The translations under genes and the position numbers were made by a program. This document shows positions 40,872 through 48,669 of a stretch of 64,000 bases of DNA, piece by piece (within the stretch, counting starts at the first letter, position 1; each line of letters begins with the position of its first letter). The notes beneath the pieces are model-generated. The model was not told where the DNA came from and did no database searches. It saw only the letters and a program-made list of their open reading frames with translations. The DNA lies in assembly GCA_031553765.1 (NCBI GenBank), contig JAVBKY010000003.1, positions 620,001-684,000 on the forward strand. Direction: 5' to 3'. This DNA comes from JAITMY01 sp031553765 (lineage in GTDB: Bacteria; Bacteroidota; Bacteroidia; Bacteroidales; UBA932).

Positions 40872-41618
40872 ATGATAGAAGCAAAAAACGTCAACTTTTA
40901 CTACGGCTCATTTCATGCGCTGAAAGACGTCAGCATGAGCATTACCAAGCATACCTCTACGGCGCTCATTGGCCCGTCGGGATGCGGAAAATCTACCTTT
41001 TTGCGCCTGTTTAACCGCATGAACGACCTTATCCCCAACATCAAGCTGGAGGGCGAAATTTTGATTAACGATCAAAATATTTATGACCGCAAAATACAGG
41101 TGGACGAGCTGCGCAAAAATGTAGGTATGGTGTTCCAAAAGCCCAACCCGTTTCCAAAATCTATTTTTGAAAACATAGCCTACGGCCTGCGCGTAAACGG
41201 CGTAACCGATAAACTGCTCATTGCCGAGCGCGTGGAGCAGTCGCTCATGGGCGCCGCCCTGTGGGACGAGGTAAAAGATAAGTTGAAAAAATCGGCCTTT
41301 GAGCTCTCCGGCGGACAGCAGCAGCGTCTATGCATAGCGCGCGCCCTCGCCATATCGCCTTCTGTATTGCTCATGGACGAACCCGCGTCAGCGCTCGACC
41401 CCATATCTACAGGAAAAATAGAAGAGCTGATTTTCGAGCTGAAAAAAAACTACACCATCATCATTGTAACGCACAACATGCAGCAAGCCGCCCGCGTGAG
41501 CGACTTCACGGGCTACTTTTACATGGGCGAGCTGATTGAATTCGGCAACACCCGAAAAATATTCACCAATCCCGAAAAAACGTCAACGCAGAATTATATT
41601 ACGGGAAGGTTTGGATAG
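40872..41618 (+). CDS. pstB: Phosphate ABC transporter ATP-binding protein PstB
   Basis: A 248-residue ABC ATPase. Walker A is GPSGCGKST (about residue 33), the Q loop VFQKPNPFPKSI, the signature ELSGGQQQRLCIARAL, Walker B VLLMDEPASALDP and the switch His in IIVTHNMQQAA. It powers PstCA. An in-frame ATG at 40830 would translate part of repeat F; 40872 gives the normal family N terminus (MIEAKNVNFYYG). Confidence 0.97.
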   Translation: MIEAKNVNFYYGSFHALKDVSMSITKHTSTALIGPSGCGKSTFLRLFNRMNDLIPNIKLEGEILINDQNIYDRKIQVDELRKNVGMVFQKPNPFPKSIFENIAYGLRVNGVTDKLLIAERVEQSLMGAALWDEVKDKLKKSAFELSGGQQQRLCIARALAISPSVLLMDEPASALDPISTGKIEELIFELKKNYTIIIVTHNMQQAARVSDFTGYFYMGELIEFGNTRKIFTNPEKTSTQNYITGRFG

Positions 41619-41620
41619 GA

Positions 41621-41736
41621 ATAAGGAATTTTAGGAAGTCTAAGAAGTTTAAGAATAAAGCAATCGAAACTTCTCAATCTTCCTAATCTTCTTAAACTTC
41701 CTAATTTTCCTAGACTTCCTAAACTCCTTATTCTTC
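41621..41736. repeat. Repeat family E, copy 2 (pstB-phoU gap)
   Basis: The same word structure as copy 1: TTTAGGAAGTCTAAGAAG on the left and CTTAAACTTCCTAATTTTCC with CTAGACTTCCTAAAC on the right. It fills the gap between pstB and phoU. Confidence 0.7.
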
Positions 41737-41744
41737 AAAAAAAC

Positions 41745-42440
41745 ATGAAACCCATAGAAAAAGACCTCAACAACATCCGCAAGGAGCTGAACGAGATGTG
41801 GAACTTGGTTAACTCGCAGCTCGAAGCAGCGGGAGAAGCCTTCATGTCGCTCGACAGCGAAGCCGCCACCGGCGTGCTTTTGCGCGAAAAACGCGTTAAC
41901 GCCTACGAACTGAAGTTAGATAGCGACTGCGAAGATTCCATTGCGCTGTATGCGCCCGTGGCCATTGACCTGCGCTTCATTTTGGCCGTAATGAAAATTA
42001 CCACCAACCTTGAGCGTATTGCCGATTTTGCCGAAGGCATGGCACGATTTGTTATTGCCGCGCCCACGCTCAACCTCGATGCCGACCTGCTCAGCAGGCT
42101 GCGCATAGAGCAAATGCTGCACGAAATAAAAAGCATGCTCAAGTTGGGGCAAAGCGCCTTTATCAACGAAAACTCTACCGAAGCAGCAAAGATTTTTGCC
42201 AAAGATGCGCTGGTGGACGAAATCAACAACGAGGCGCCGAAAATTATGGCAGCATACCTTGAAAAAAGTGCCGACCGCGCCCTGTCGTGCCTCAACCTCA
42301 TTGGTATGATTCGCAAAATGGAGCGCATAGGCGACCACTGCAACAACATTGCCGAAGAGGTGATATTCTACCTCGATGCCAAGGTGTTGAAGCACCAAAA
42401 AAGCAAGGACGACAACGAAGAACAGCAGAAAAAAGTCTAA
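41745..42440 (+). CDS. phoU: Phosphate transport system regulator PhoU
   Basis: A 231-residue helical protein with two PhoU repeats. Each has the metal-binding type motif (DLRFILAVMKITTNLERIADFAEG in the first, NLIGMIRKMERIGDHCNNIAEE in the second). PhoU links the transporter state to the sensor kinase PhoR and represses the regulon when phosphate is plentiful. It lies between pstB and the two-component pair, with family E and F repeats on either side. Confidence 0.94.
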   Translation: MKPIEKDLNNIRKELNEMWNLVNSQLEAAGEAFMSLDSEAATGVLLREKRVNAYELKLDSDCEDSIALYAPVAIDLRFILAVMKITTNLERIADFAEGMARFVIAAPTLNLDADLLSRLRIEQMLHEIKSMLKLGQSAFINENSTEAAKIFAKDALVDEINNEAPKIMAAYLEKSADRALSCLNLIGMIRKMERIGDHCNNIAEEVIFYLDAKVLKHQKSKDDNEEQQKKV

Positions 42441-42448
42441 CTTTACAC

Positions 42449-42569
42449 ACCTCTCCCTAAATCCCTCTCCACAAGAGAGGGACTTTCAACCCACAGGCGC
42501 TCTTGCACCCGCGGGAAAAGTTCCAGGCACATGCCCCTCTCCTGCGGAGAGGGGACAGGGGAGAGGTCT
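42449..42569. repeat. Repeat family F, copy 2 (phoU-phoB gap)
   Basis: 121 bp, same orientation as copy 1. Arms and inner hairpin are conserved; the loop region (around 42490-42520) is the most variable part. Confidence 0.85.
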
Positions 42570-42586
42570 AAAAAATATTTATTACC

Positions 42587-43276
42587 ATGAACAAGTACCG
42601 CATTCTTGTTGTCGACGACGAAGAGGATATTTGCGAAATCCTGCAATTCAATCTGGCCAACGATGGTTACGAGGTAGACGTTGCGCACTCTGCCGAGGAA
42701 GCGCTCGAAAAAAACATCGCCTCCTACGACCTATTGTTGCTGGATGTGATGATGGGTGAGATGTCGGGTTTTAAAATGGCCGATGTGCTGCGTAAGCAGA
42801 AAAATACGGAGAGCATTCCCATCATTTTTCTCACCGCCAAGGATACTGAAAACGACATCATTACCGGTTTCAGCCTGGGTGCCGACGACTACATTTCTAA
42901 GCCCTTTTCCATACGTCAGGTGCAGGCGCGCGTGGCGGCTGTACTCAAGCGCACCTGCGGAAAACAGGAGGAGCAAAGCGACAACAGAAACTTACAATAT
43001 CAGGACTTACTGTTGAATATAGAAAAGAAAAAAGTTACCGTAGCAGGCGAAGAAGTTGAGCTCACCAAAAAGGAGTTTGAAATTCTGCGACTGCTGCTCG
43101 CTCACCCCGGAAAAGTTTTCTCACGCGAAGATATTTTATTCCGCATTTGGGAAGACGATGTAGTTGTAGTTGACCGCACTATTGACGTAAACATTACTCG
43201 CCTGCGCAAAAAATTAGGCGCCTACGGCAAACACATTGCCACCCGCACGGGGTATGGATATTGTTTTGATTGTTAA
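42587..43276 (+). CDS. phoB: PhoB-type response regulator
   Basis: A 229-residue OmpR/PhoB-family regulator. The receiver domain has the acidic pair DD at residues 10-11, phosphoacceptor Asp53 in LLLLDVMMGEMSG, and Lys in YISKPF. The C-terminal winged helix includes LTKKEFEILRLLLAHPGKVFSRE and the recognition region VDRTIDVNITRLRKKLG. Its position after phoU and before a PhoR-like kinase makes phosphate control likely, and it is the natural candidate to bind the 11-bp repeats upstream of pstC and the porin. Confidence 0.92.
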   Translation: MNKYRILVVDDEEDICEILQFNLANDGYEVDVAHSAEEALEKNIASYDLLLLDVMMGEMSGFKMADVLRKQKNTESIPIIFLTAKDTENDIITGFSLGADDYISKPFSIRQVQARVAAVLKRTCGKQEEQSDNRNLQYQDLLLNIEKKKVTVAGEEVELTKKEFEILRLLLAHPGKVFSREDILFRIWEDDVVVVDRTIDVNITRLRKKLGAYGKHIATRTGYGYCFDC

Positions 43277-43288
43277 ATATATAAGCAC

Positions 43289-45031
43289 ATGAAATCCCTT
43301 CCTTTCCACAAGCGTCTTTTCATCACTATGTACATGCTGGTGGTGGCCATCATACTTGCCTTTACCGTGTACATTTACAGCCACGAAAAAGCGCTGCGTA
43401 AGGAGTCGCTTCAAACGCTGCTGGTATCGTATGCCGATGAGCTGTCACAGCACATCAGGCAGCGAGGGTTAAGCTATGAGGTGGTACAGGAATTTGAGTA
43501 TTTTGCACCCGATAGCAACCTGCGTGTTACTGTACTCAACAAAAATGGCGAAGTGCTGTACGACAGCGAAACCCTTCGCCCTGACACGCTTCAAAACCAC
43601 TACAGTCGTCCTGAAATTAAGGCGCTTGACGCGCAACAAACCTCATATGCCATTCGCCATTCCGATAGCATGGGAAAAGACTTTTTTTATGCCGCGAAAA
43701 ACTTCTCAGATTACAATATTCGCTGCTCGCTACCCTACACCTCTACCATTACCTTTTTAAGCGTGAAAAAAGGCTTTATTTGGATTGTTTTAATTATTCT
43801 GCTATTATCCACTGCTATACTTTATCGCTTTACGCAAAAATTAGGTAAAAGTATTGCGCTGCTACGCGAATTTGCCTCACGCGCACAAAACCTGCAATCG
43901 GTAAATACCGACATGCTGTTCCCCGAAAACGATTTGGGCGCTATTTCAAAAATAATTGTAGATATTTACGCGCAGCTCAACCAAGCCAACAAGGAGCTCA
44001 GCCGTGAGCGTGAAAAGTTGCTGGAGCACATACAGCTCAGCAACGAGGGTATCGCCATTTTCTCGCGTGAGAAAAAAGAAATTCTCACCAATACGCTCTT
44101 CATTCAGTACGCCAACCTAATTTCGGATCACGTACTTTCATCCTCCGAGGAAATTCTGCAAATCCCCGAGTTTACGCCACTTGTAGCGTTTATTGCACGA
44201 CGCCTAAAGGAAAAAATTGTAGATGACAGCCGCAAGGAGTCACACGTTATTACCAAGGGTGGCAAAATATTTAAGGTCGAGTGCGTAGTTTTTCAGGATA
44301 AAAGTTTTGAAATTCTCATCAGCGATATAACTAAGTTGGAGGAGGAGAGTCGCATAAAACGCCAGCTGACGCAGAACATAGCGCACGAGCTCAAAACACC
44401 CGTGAGCAGCATACAGGGCTACATGGAAACCATTATTAACACGCCCGATTTAAATGAGAAAAAGAAGAACCAATTCATAGCGCGCTGCTACTCGCAAACG
44501 GTGCGGTTGACCGAATTGCTGCGCGATATTTCGCAACTCAATCGCTTGGATGAAGCAAGCCAGCTCTTCGAGCGTCAAGATGTGGTAGTGGCCGATGTGG
44601 TAAACAACATTACGCACGAATTACAAACCGAGCTGGAGCAGCGCAACATCACCACGCGCGTGGATATTGACAGCAAGGTAAAGATTTTGGGCAACGCCTC
44701 GCTAGTGTACTCCATCTTCCGCAACCTGATGGACAACAGCATTGCCTATGCCGGCGACGGTGTGCGCATCACCATATCGTGCTACCGCGCCGATGAGGGC
44801 AGCTACTACTTCTCGTACTCCGATACGGGCGTTGGCGTTCCCGAGGATCACCTCAACCGCCTATTCGAGCGCTTCTACCGCGTGGACAACGGTCGTAGCC
44901 GCAAGTTTGGTGGCACGGGCTTAGGGCTCGCCATTGTAAAGAATGCCGTGCTATACCACAAGGGCACTATCTCTGCCAAGAACATGCTGACGGGTGGCTT
45001 GGAATTTTTGTTCAGCCTGAAAAAAAGTTAG
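43289..45031 (+). CDS. phoR: PhoR-type sensor histidine kinase
   Basis: A 580-residue kinase. Membrane helices lie at about 9-29 and 162-184, enclosing a periplasmic region of about 130 residues. A PAS-like segment follows (about 245-350). The dimerisation domain has the phosphoacceptor His in NIAHELKTPVSS (about 366), and the ATPase domain has N box DNSIAYAGDG and G boxes DTGVGVP and GGTGLGLAIV. It starts 12 nt after phoB without a repeat between them. E. coli PhoR lacks a large periplasmic domain, so direct external sensing is possible here. Confidence 0.92.
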   Translation: MKSLPFHKRLFITMYMLVVAIILAFTVYIYSHEKALRKESLQTLLVSYADELSQHIRQRGLSYEVVQEFEYFAPDSNLRVTVLNKNGEVLYDSETLRPDTLQNHYSRPEIKALDAQQTSYAIRHSDSMGKDFFYAAKNFSDYNIRCSLPYTSTITFLSVKKGFIWIVLIILLLSTAILYRFTQKLGKSIALLREFASRAQNLQSVNTDMLFPENDLGAISKIIVDIYAQLNQANKELSREREKLLEHIQLSNEGIAIFSREKKEILTNTLFIQYANLISDHVLSSSEEILQIPEFTPLVAFIARRLKEKIVDDSRKESHVITKGGKIFKVECVVFQDKSFEILISDITKLEEESRIKRQLTQNIAHELKTPVSSIQGYMETIINTPDLNEKKKNQFIARCYSQTVRLTELLRDISQLNRLDEASQLFERQDVVVADVVNNITHELQTELEQRNITTRVDIDSKVKILGNASLVYSIFRNLMDNSIAYAGDGVRITISCYRADEGSYYFSYSDTGVGVPEDHLNRLFERFYRVDNGRSRKFGGTGLGLAIVKNAVLYHKGTISAKNMLTGGLEFLFSLKKS

Positions 45032-45032
45032 A

Positions 45033-45211
45033 AGCCCCTCCCAACCCTCCCCAAAAGGGAGGGCTTCCCACACACGAGCCCCAAAGCAAAGTGGCACGCA
45101 TTTACATTGTGTGCCACTTTGCTTTTCAATCCATCCTTAAAATTCCCTTTATCTCAAAGGGTGCACGAACGTTGTTAGCCCTCCCTTTTGGGGAGGGTTG
45201 GGAGGGGCTAC
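45033..45211. repeat. Palindromic repeat family C, copy 2, enclosing a terminator
   Basis: The left arm AGCCCCTCCCAACCCTCCCC plus AAAAGGGAGGGCTT and the right arm AGCCCTCCCTTTTGGGG plus GGGTTGGGAGGGGCT are reverse complements, about 115 bp apart. The pho operon terminator lies between the arms. Confidence 0.8.
45083..45126 (+). terminator. Terminator of the pst-pho operon
   Basis: AAAGCAAAGTGGCAC pairs with GTGCCACTTTGCTTT (15 bp), followed by T residues. Confidence 0.8.
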
Positions 45212-45219
45212 AAATAGAA

Positions 45220-45247
45220 AGGGGAGACCGTTTGGCCTCCCCTTTAC
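45220..45247 (-). terminator. Terminator of the HU gene
   Basis: Read on minus, AAAGGGGAG pairs with CTCCCCTTT and is followed by a short T-rich stretch. Confidence 0.6.
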
Positions 45248-45267
45248 ATTTAGGTTGATGCGATTTC

Positions 45268-45531
45268 TTAGAAAGAAAGTTCGCTACCAGCTTTGAACTT
45301 AGCAACCTTCTTAGCCTTAATTTTGATAGGCTCACCAGTGCGAGGATTGCGACCGGTGCGGGCGCTACGTTGTGATACGCTGAAAGTACCAAAGCCAACA
45401 AGAGCAACCTTGTCACCCTTCTTCAACGACTTTGCTACCACTTCAGTGAAAGCATCCAGAGCAGCCTTAGCAGCTACCTTTGTCAAATCTGCCTTGTCAG
45501 CAATTGCATCAATCAATTCAGCCTTGTTCAT
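45268..45531 (-). CDS. HU-family DNA-binding protein
   Basis: An 87-residue histone-like protein. MNKAELIDAIADKADLTK at the N terminus, GFGTFSVSQRSARTGRNPRTGE with the DNA-intercalating proline arm, and a C-terminal KFKAGSELSF match HU-beta. It bends and compacts DNA as a dimer. It has its own promoter and terminator. Confidence 0.96.
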   Translation of the reverse strand: MNKAELIDAIADKADLTKVAAKAALDAFTEVVAKSLKKGDKVALVGFGTFSVSQRSARTGRNPRTGEPIKIKAKKVAKFKAGSELSF

Positions 45532-45581
45532 GACTTTTAGATTTTAATTGGTTAGTAAATGTTTTTGAATAATTTCTAAGG

Positions 45582-45612
45582 CAAATGTAAGCGGGATTCC
45601 AGTAACCACCAA
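45582..45612 (-). promoter_or_regulatory. Promoter of the HU gene
   Basis: On minus, TTG (45612-45610), a 20-nt spacer, TACATTTG (45589-45582); the ATG follows 50 nt later. Confidence 0.65.
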
Positions 45613-45835
45613 ATATTTTTGCCACTTTTTTTCAATGTTTTCGCCATATACAGCGCATTTTTTCACCCAAAAACAACAACTACCTGATAGTTAGTTTTTT
45701 AATTTCAAAAAACGGATAAAAAAAATATCAACAAAACATGCGATTTCTGTTGATATTATTGGGGATTTGGACATTTTTTGACATAAAAAATGTGAAAATA
45801 GAATTTTACACCTATATATAAAGGAGTAAAAACAT
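45613..45835. other. AT-rich gap between HU and the phosphohexomutase gene, two A/T hairpins only
   Basis: No ORF or RNA gene is visible. Two small inverted repeats occur: AATATCAACA ... TGTTGATATT near 45727-45762 and ACATTTTTT ... AAAAAATGT near 45770-45793. Their role is unknown. Confidence 0.4.
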
Positions 45836-45871
45836 AAAAAATCGGACGCTATTATAGTAATAACGCCCGAT
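45836..45871 (-). terminator. Terminator of the phosphohexomutase gene
   Basis: On minus, ATCGGGCGTTATTA pairs with TAATAGCGTCCGAT (one G-T pair), followed by six T residues. Confidence 0.8.
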
Positions 45872-45886
45872 AGCTATTGGTTTACA

Positions 45887-47290
45887 TTAAACCTTCTTCG
45901 ATATTTCCGCCATTTTTGCCATTACCTCCGCCGCCAACTTATCGGCACCGGCCTGCGTGCTACTTTCGGCATATACGCGAATAATAGGCTCCGTATTGGA
46001 TTTACGAAGGTGTACCCACTCCCTTTTAGCGTCAAAATCTATTTTTACACCGTCAATATCCGTTACGCGTTCGCCCGTATAGGCCGTTTTCATAGCGCTT
46101 AGCACAGCATCTACGTTAATTTCAGGCGTCAGCGTCAGCTTATTCTTCGACATAAAGTAGGGTGGGTATGTAGCCTTCAGCGCGCTCATACTTTTACCCT
46201 GCTGCACGTAGTGCGATAGGAATAGCGCCACACCCACCAGCGCGTCGCGACCGTAGTGCAGCTCGGGGTAAATTATACCACCGTTGCCCTCACCGCCTAT
46301 TACCGCGTTGGTTTGCTTCATCTTTTCCACCACATTTACCTCACCCACTGCGGCGGCAGTATAGGTACCGCCATGCGCTTCGGTTACATCACGCAGCGCG
46401 CGCGATGATGATAGGTTAGAGCAGGTGTTGCCTTTCTTATGGCGCAACACATAATCGGCCACGGCCACCAGCGTATACTCTTCGCCAAACATGTCGCCAT
46501 TTTCACACACCAGCGCAAGGCGATCCACATCGGGGTCAACCACAATGCCCATGTCTGCCTGCTGCTTTTTCACCAAGGTCGAAATTTCGGTCAGGTGTTC
46601 TGGTAGCGGCTCGGGGTTGTGGGCAAATTGTCCGTTAGGTTCGCAGTTCAGCTCCGTAATTTGCTCCACGCCCAGCGCGCGCAGCAACTCGGGTATGGCA
46701 GTTCCGCCTACCGAGTTTACAGCATCTACCACAACTTTTAGTTTTGCCTCACGAATGGCCTTAGTGTTTACCAGAGGCAACGCCAGCACCATATCAATAT
46801 GCCTTTTCAAAAAATCAAACTCCTGCGTTTCCTTGCCCAGCTCATCCACCTGTGCAAAGTCAAGGTCGCTTTTTTCGGCAATTTGCAGCAGCAATTCACC
46901 ATCCCTTCCACTCAAAAATTCGCCTTTTGCATTAAGCAATTTTAGCGCGTTCCACTGCTTGGGGTTGTGGCTGGCGGTAATAATTATGCCGCCGTGCGCC
47001 TGCTTGTAGGTTACAGCTACCTCAACGGCAGGCGTAGTAGCCAAGCCAATATTAATAACATCCACACCGCAAGCCTGCAACGTAGATACAATGAGGTTGC
47101 TCACCATAGGCCCCGAAATACGCGCGTCGCGCCCCACCACCACCTTTAGGCGCTGCTTGCAGCACATCTGCGCTTGCAGCCATGTGGCGTAGGCCGACGT
47201 AAACTTTACAACATCAATAGGGGTGAGGTTATCGCCTGGCGCACCACCTATGGTGCCGCGAATGCCCGAAATGGATTTAATTAATGACAT
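45887..47290 (-). CDS. Phosphohexomutase (phosphoglucosamine mutase-like)
   Basis: A 467-residue alpha-D-phosphohexomutase. It has the phosphoserine loop TASHNPKQWNALKLL (Ser about 106), metal loop DPDVDRLAL, sugar loop GEGNGGI and phosphate loop RKSNTEPIIRVYAES. In Bacteroidota this subfamily, with GIRGTIGG at the N terminus, is usually annotated as phosphoglucosamine mutase (GlmM), supplying UDP-GlcNAc precursors; phosphoglucomutase activity cannot be excluded. An in-frame ATG six codons upstream is possible. Confidence 0.88.
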   Translation of the reverse strand: MSLIKSISGIRGTIGGAPGDNLTPIDVVKFTSAYATWLQAQMCCKQRLKVVVGRDARISGPMVSNLIVSTLQACGVDVINIGLATTPAVEVAVTYKQAHGGIIITASHNPKQWNALKLLNAKGEFLSGRDGELLLQIAEKSDLDFAQVDELGKETQEFDFLKRHIDMVLALPLVNTKAIREAKLKVVVDAVNSVGGTAIPELLRALGVEQITELNCEPNGQFAHNPEPLPEHLTEISTLVKKQQADMGIVVDPDVDRLALVCENGDMFGEEYTLVAVADYVLRHKKGNTCSNLSSSRALRDVTEAHGGTYTAAAVGEVNVVEKMKQTNAVIGGEGNGGIIYPELHYGRDALVGVALFLSHYVQQGKSMSALKATYPPYFMSKNKLTLTPEINVDAVLSAMKTAYTGERVTDIDGVKIDFDAKREWVHLRKSNTEPIIRVYAESSTQAGADKLAAEVMAKMAEISKKV

Positions 47291-47360
47291 GGAGTAGTAT
47301 TTTAACAATTAAAAACGATGGAACTTGAGCACTGTGTGGCGCAGAATCATTTTGTTTCCG

Positions 47361-47391
47361 CAAAAATAGTCATTATCTAAGCCCAAATCAA
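47361..47391 (-). promoter_or_regulatory. Promoter of the phosphohexomutase gene
   Basis: On minus, TTG (47391-47389), a 20-nt spacer, TATTTTTG (47368-47361). It overlaps the 3' end of the hemW-like gene, and the start codon is 70 nt downstream. Confidence 0.6.
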
Positions 47392-48624
47392 GTCTACAAT
47401 GATGCTGTCGGCCACTAACCAGCGGTTTTGCGGAATTGTTAACCTTCCGTTTATTAATTCAAAATTTTGATTATCAAAGTGTTTTTTTGCATTTTCGAGG
47501 CAGTGTTTATAAAGTCGGTTGTGGAAAACTTGTTGTATGTAGCTCAAATCCACTCCCCACATAGTACGTAACCCTGTAAAAATGTATTCGTTGTAGCGTT
47601 GCTCCTCGGTAAGGTTTTCTATTTCAAAAAAATCTGAGATTGCTTCGTCGTTCCTCCTCGCAATGACGCTACAGGCGGCATTAACCCGCTGCACGTACTG
47701 CGTATTGTTAGCCACATTATGTTGACGCTGCTCGCCATTGTATGAGTGCGCCGATGGCCCAACCCCAATATAAGACTTCTGCTGCCAGTAGGCCGTGTTG
47801 TGCCGTGAGAAAAATTCGCCTTGGGCAAAATTTGAAATTTCATAGTGCGTAAATCCATGCAGCGCGCTTAGCTCATCCAGTAATCGACTTTGCTCTGCCA
47901 CCTCATTTTCGGCAGGTAAAACCAGCTTCCCCTTGCGCTGCTGAATGCCAAAAGGCGTGTGCTCCTCCACCGACAGAGCGTAGGCCGAAAGGTGCTGCAC
48001 GTTGAGCGAAAAAGCCGTTTCCAAGTTGCTACGCCAGCGCTCCAACGTCATTTGCGGAAGGCCATAAATAAGATCAATCGAAATATTTTTAAAGCCCGCC
48101 CGTTGCGCCTCCAGTACGCCTTGCTTGGCCTGTTGCGACGTATGCCTGCGGTTTACCCGCTGCAAATCATCATCAAAAAATGACTGTATACCTATGCTCA
48201 AACGGTCGACACCAACGCTACGTAATCCTTGCAAATAATCAGGTGTAGCATCATCGGGGTTAATTTCAACCGTAAACTCCGCTACATTTTTTATATTGAA
48301 AACCTGAATTGCCTTTTCTGCTAATGCTGATATTTGCTCGGGCCGCAGCAGCGAGGGTGTGCCTCCTCCAAAGTATAAAGTCGCAGCGGCACCTGTCATC
48401 CCGTGCTCGACACGGGGTCTCCCAATCAATAGACCATCCTCCTTTAAGGGTTTGCAGGTCAAGCCCGCAATAACAGCTGAATCAAAATAATTGCTACGCA
48501 ACTCTACCTCGTGCAGCATGGTCTCAACCATTGGCTGTACAAGCGCTTGCGAGGCTACGGAGTAAAAATCGCAGTAGCCACACTTGCTTTTGCAAAAGGG
48601 AATATGGAAATAAACGCCAAACAT
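47377..48624 (-). CDS. HemW-like radical SAM protein with two repeat-derived insertions
   Basis: A 415-residue protein of the HemN/HemW family. The radical SAM cluster is CKSKCGYC (Cys11, 15, 18), followed by TLYFGGGTPSLL and VEINPDD, SIGIQSF and GLPQMTLE. Shorter family members and the order of motifs indicate a HemW-type heme chaperone rather than the coproporphyrinogen oxidase HemN. Residues about 51-78 (VIAGLTCKPLKEDGLLIGRP onward) and about 318-332 (SVIARRNDEAISDF) are read from dispersed repeats. Both keep the frame and lie between conserved blocks. Confidence 0.85.
   Translation of the reverse strand: MFGVYFHIPFCKSKCGYCDFYSVASQALVQPMVETMLHEVELRSNYFDSAVIAGLTCKPLKEDGLLIGRPRVEHGMTGAAATLYFGGGTPSLLRPEQISALAEKAIQVFNIKNVAEFTVEINPDDATPDYLQGLRSVGVDRLSIGIQSFFDDDLQRVNRRHTSQQAKQGVLEAQRAGFKNISIDLIYGLPQMTLERWRSNLETAFSLNVQHLSAYALSVEEHTPFGIQQRKGKLVLPAENEVAEQSRLLDELSALHGFTHYEISNFAQGEFFSRHNTAYWQQKSYIGVGPSAHSYNGEQRQHNVANNTQYVQRVNAACSVIARRNDEAISDFFEIENLTEEQRYNEYIFTGLRTMWGVDLSYIQQVFHNRLYKHCLENAKKHFDNQNFELINGRLTIPQNRWLVADSIIVDLIWA
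47635..47668. repeat. Single arm of repeat family B in frame inside the hemW-like gene
   Basis: This matches the middle arm of the family B element (GATTGCTTCGTCGTTCCTCC then TCGCAATGAC), encoding ARRNDEAIS on the minus strand. Confidence 0.8.
48396..48470. repeat. Second palindromic repeat in frame inside the hemW-like gene
   Basis: The sequence GTCATCCCGTGCTCGACACGG belongs to a common dispersed bacterial repeat type; GCAGGTCAAGCCCGCAATAAC follows about 50 bp later. It encodes about 25 residues ahead of the TLYFGGGTPS block. Confidence 0.55.
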
Positions 48625-48638
48625 ATTGCAAAATAAGC

Positions 48639-48646
48639 TACTTTTG
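48639..48646 (+). promoter_or_regulatory. -7 element TACTTTTG for the pseudouridine synthase gene
   Basis: TAnnTTTG match 23 nt before the ATG at 48670. Confidence 0.5.
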
Positions 48647-48669
48647 TTGGATAATTCGAATTATAAGCA

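Noticed and set aside
48618..48625. Minus-strand TATGTTTG matching TAnnTTTG at the hemW-like gene
   Set aside because: It overlaps the ATG itself (48622-48624), so it cannot be its promoter with this start.
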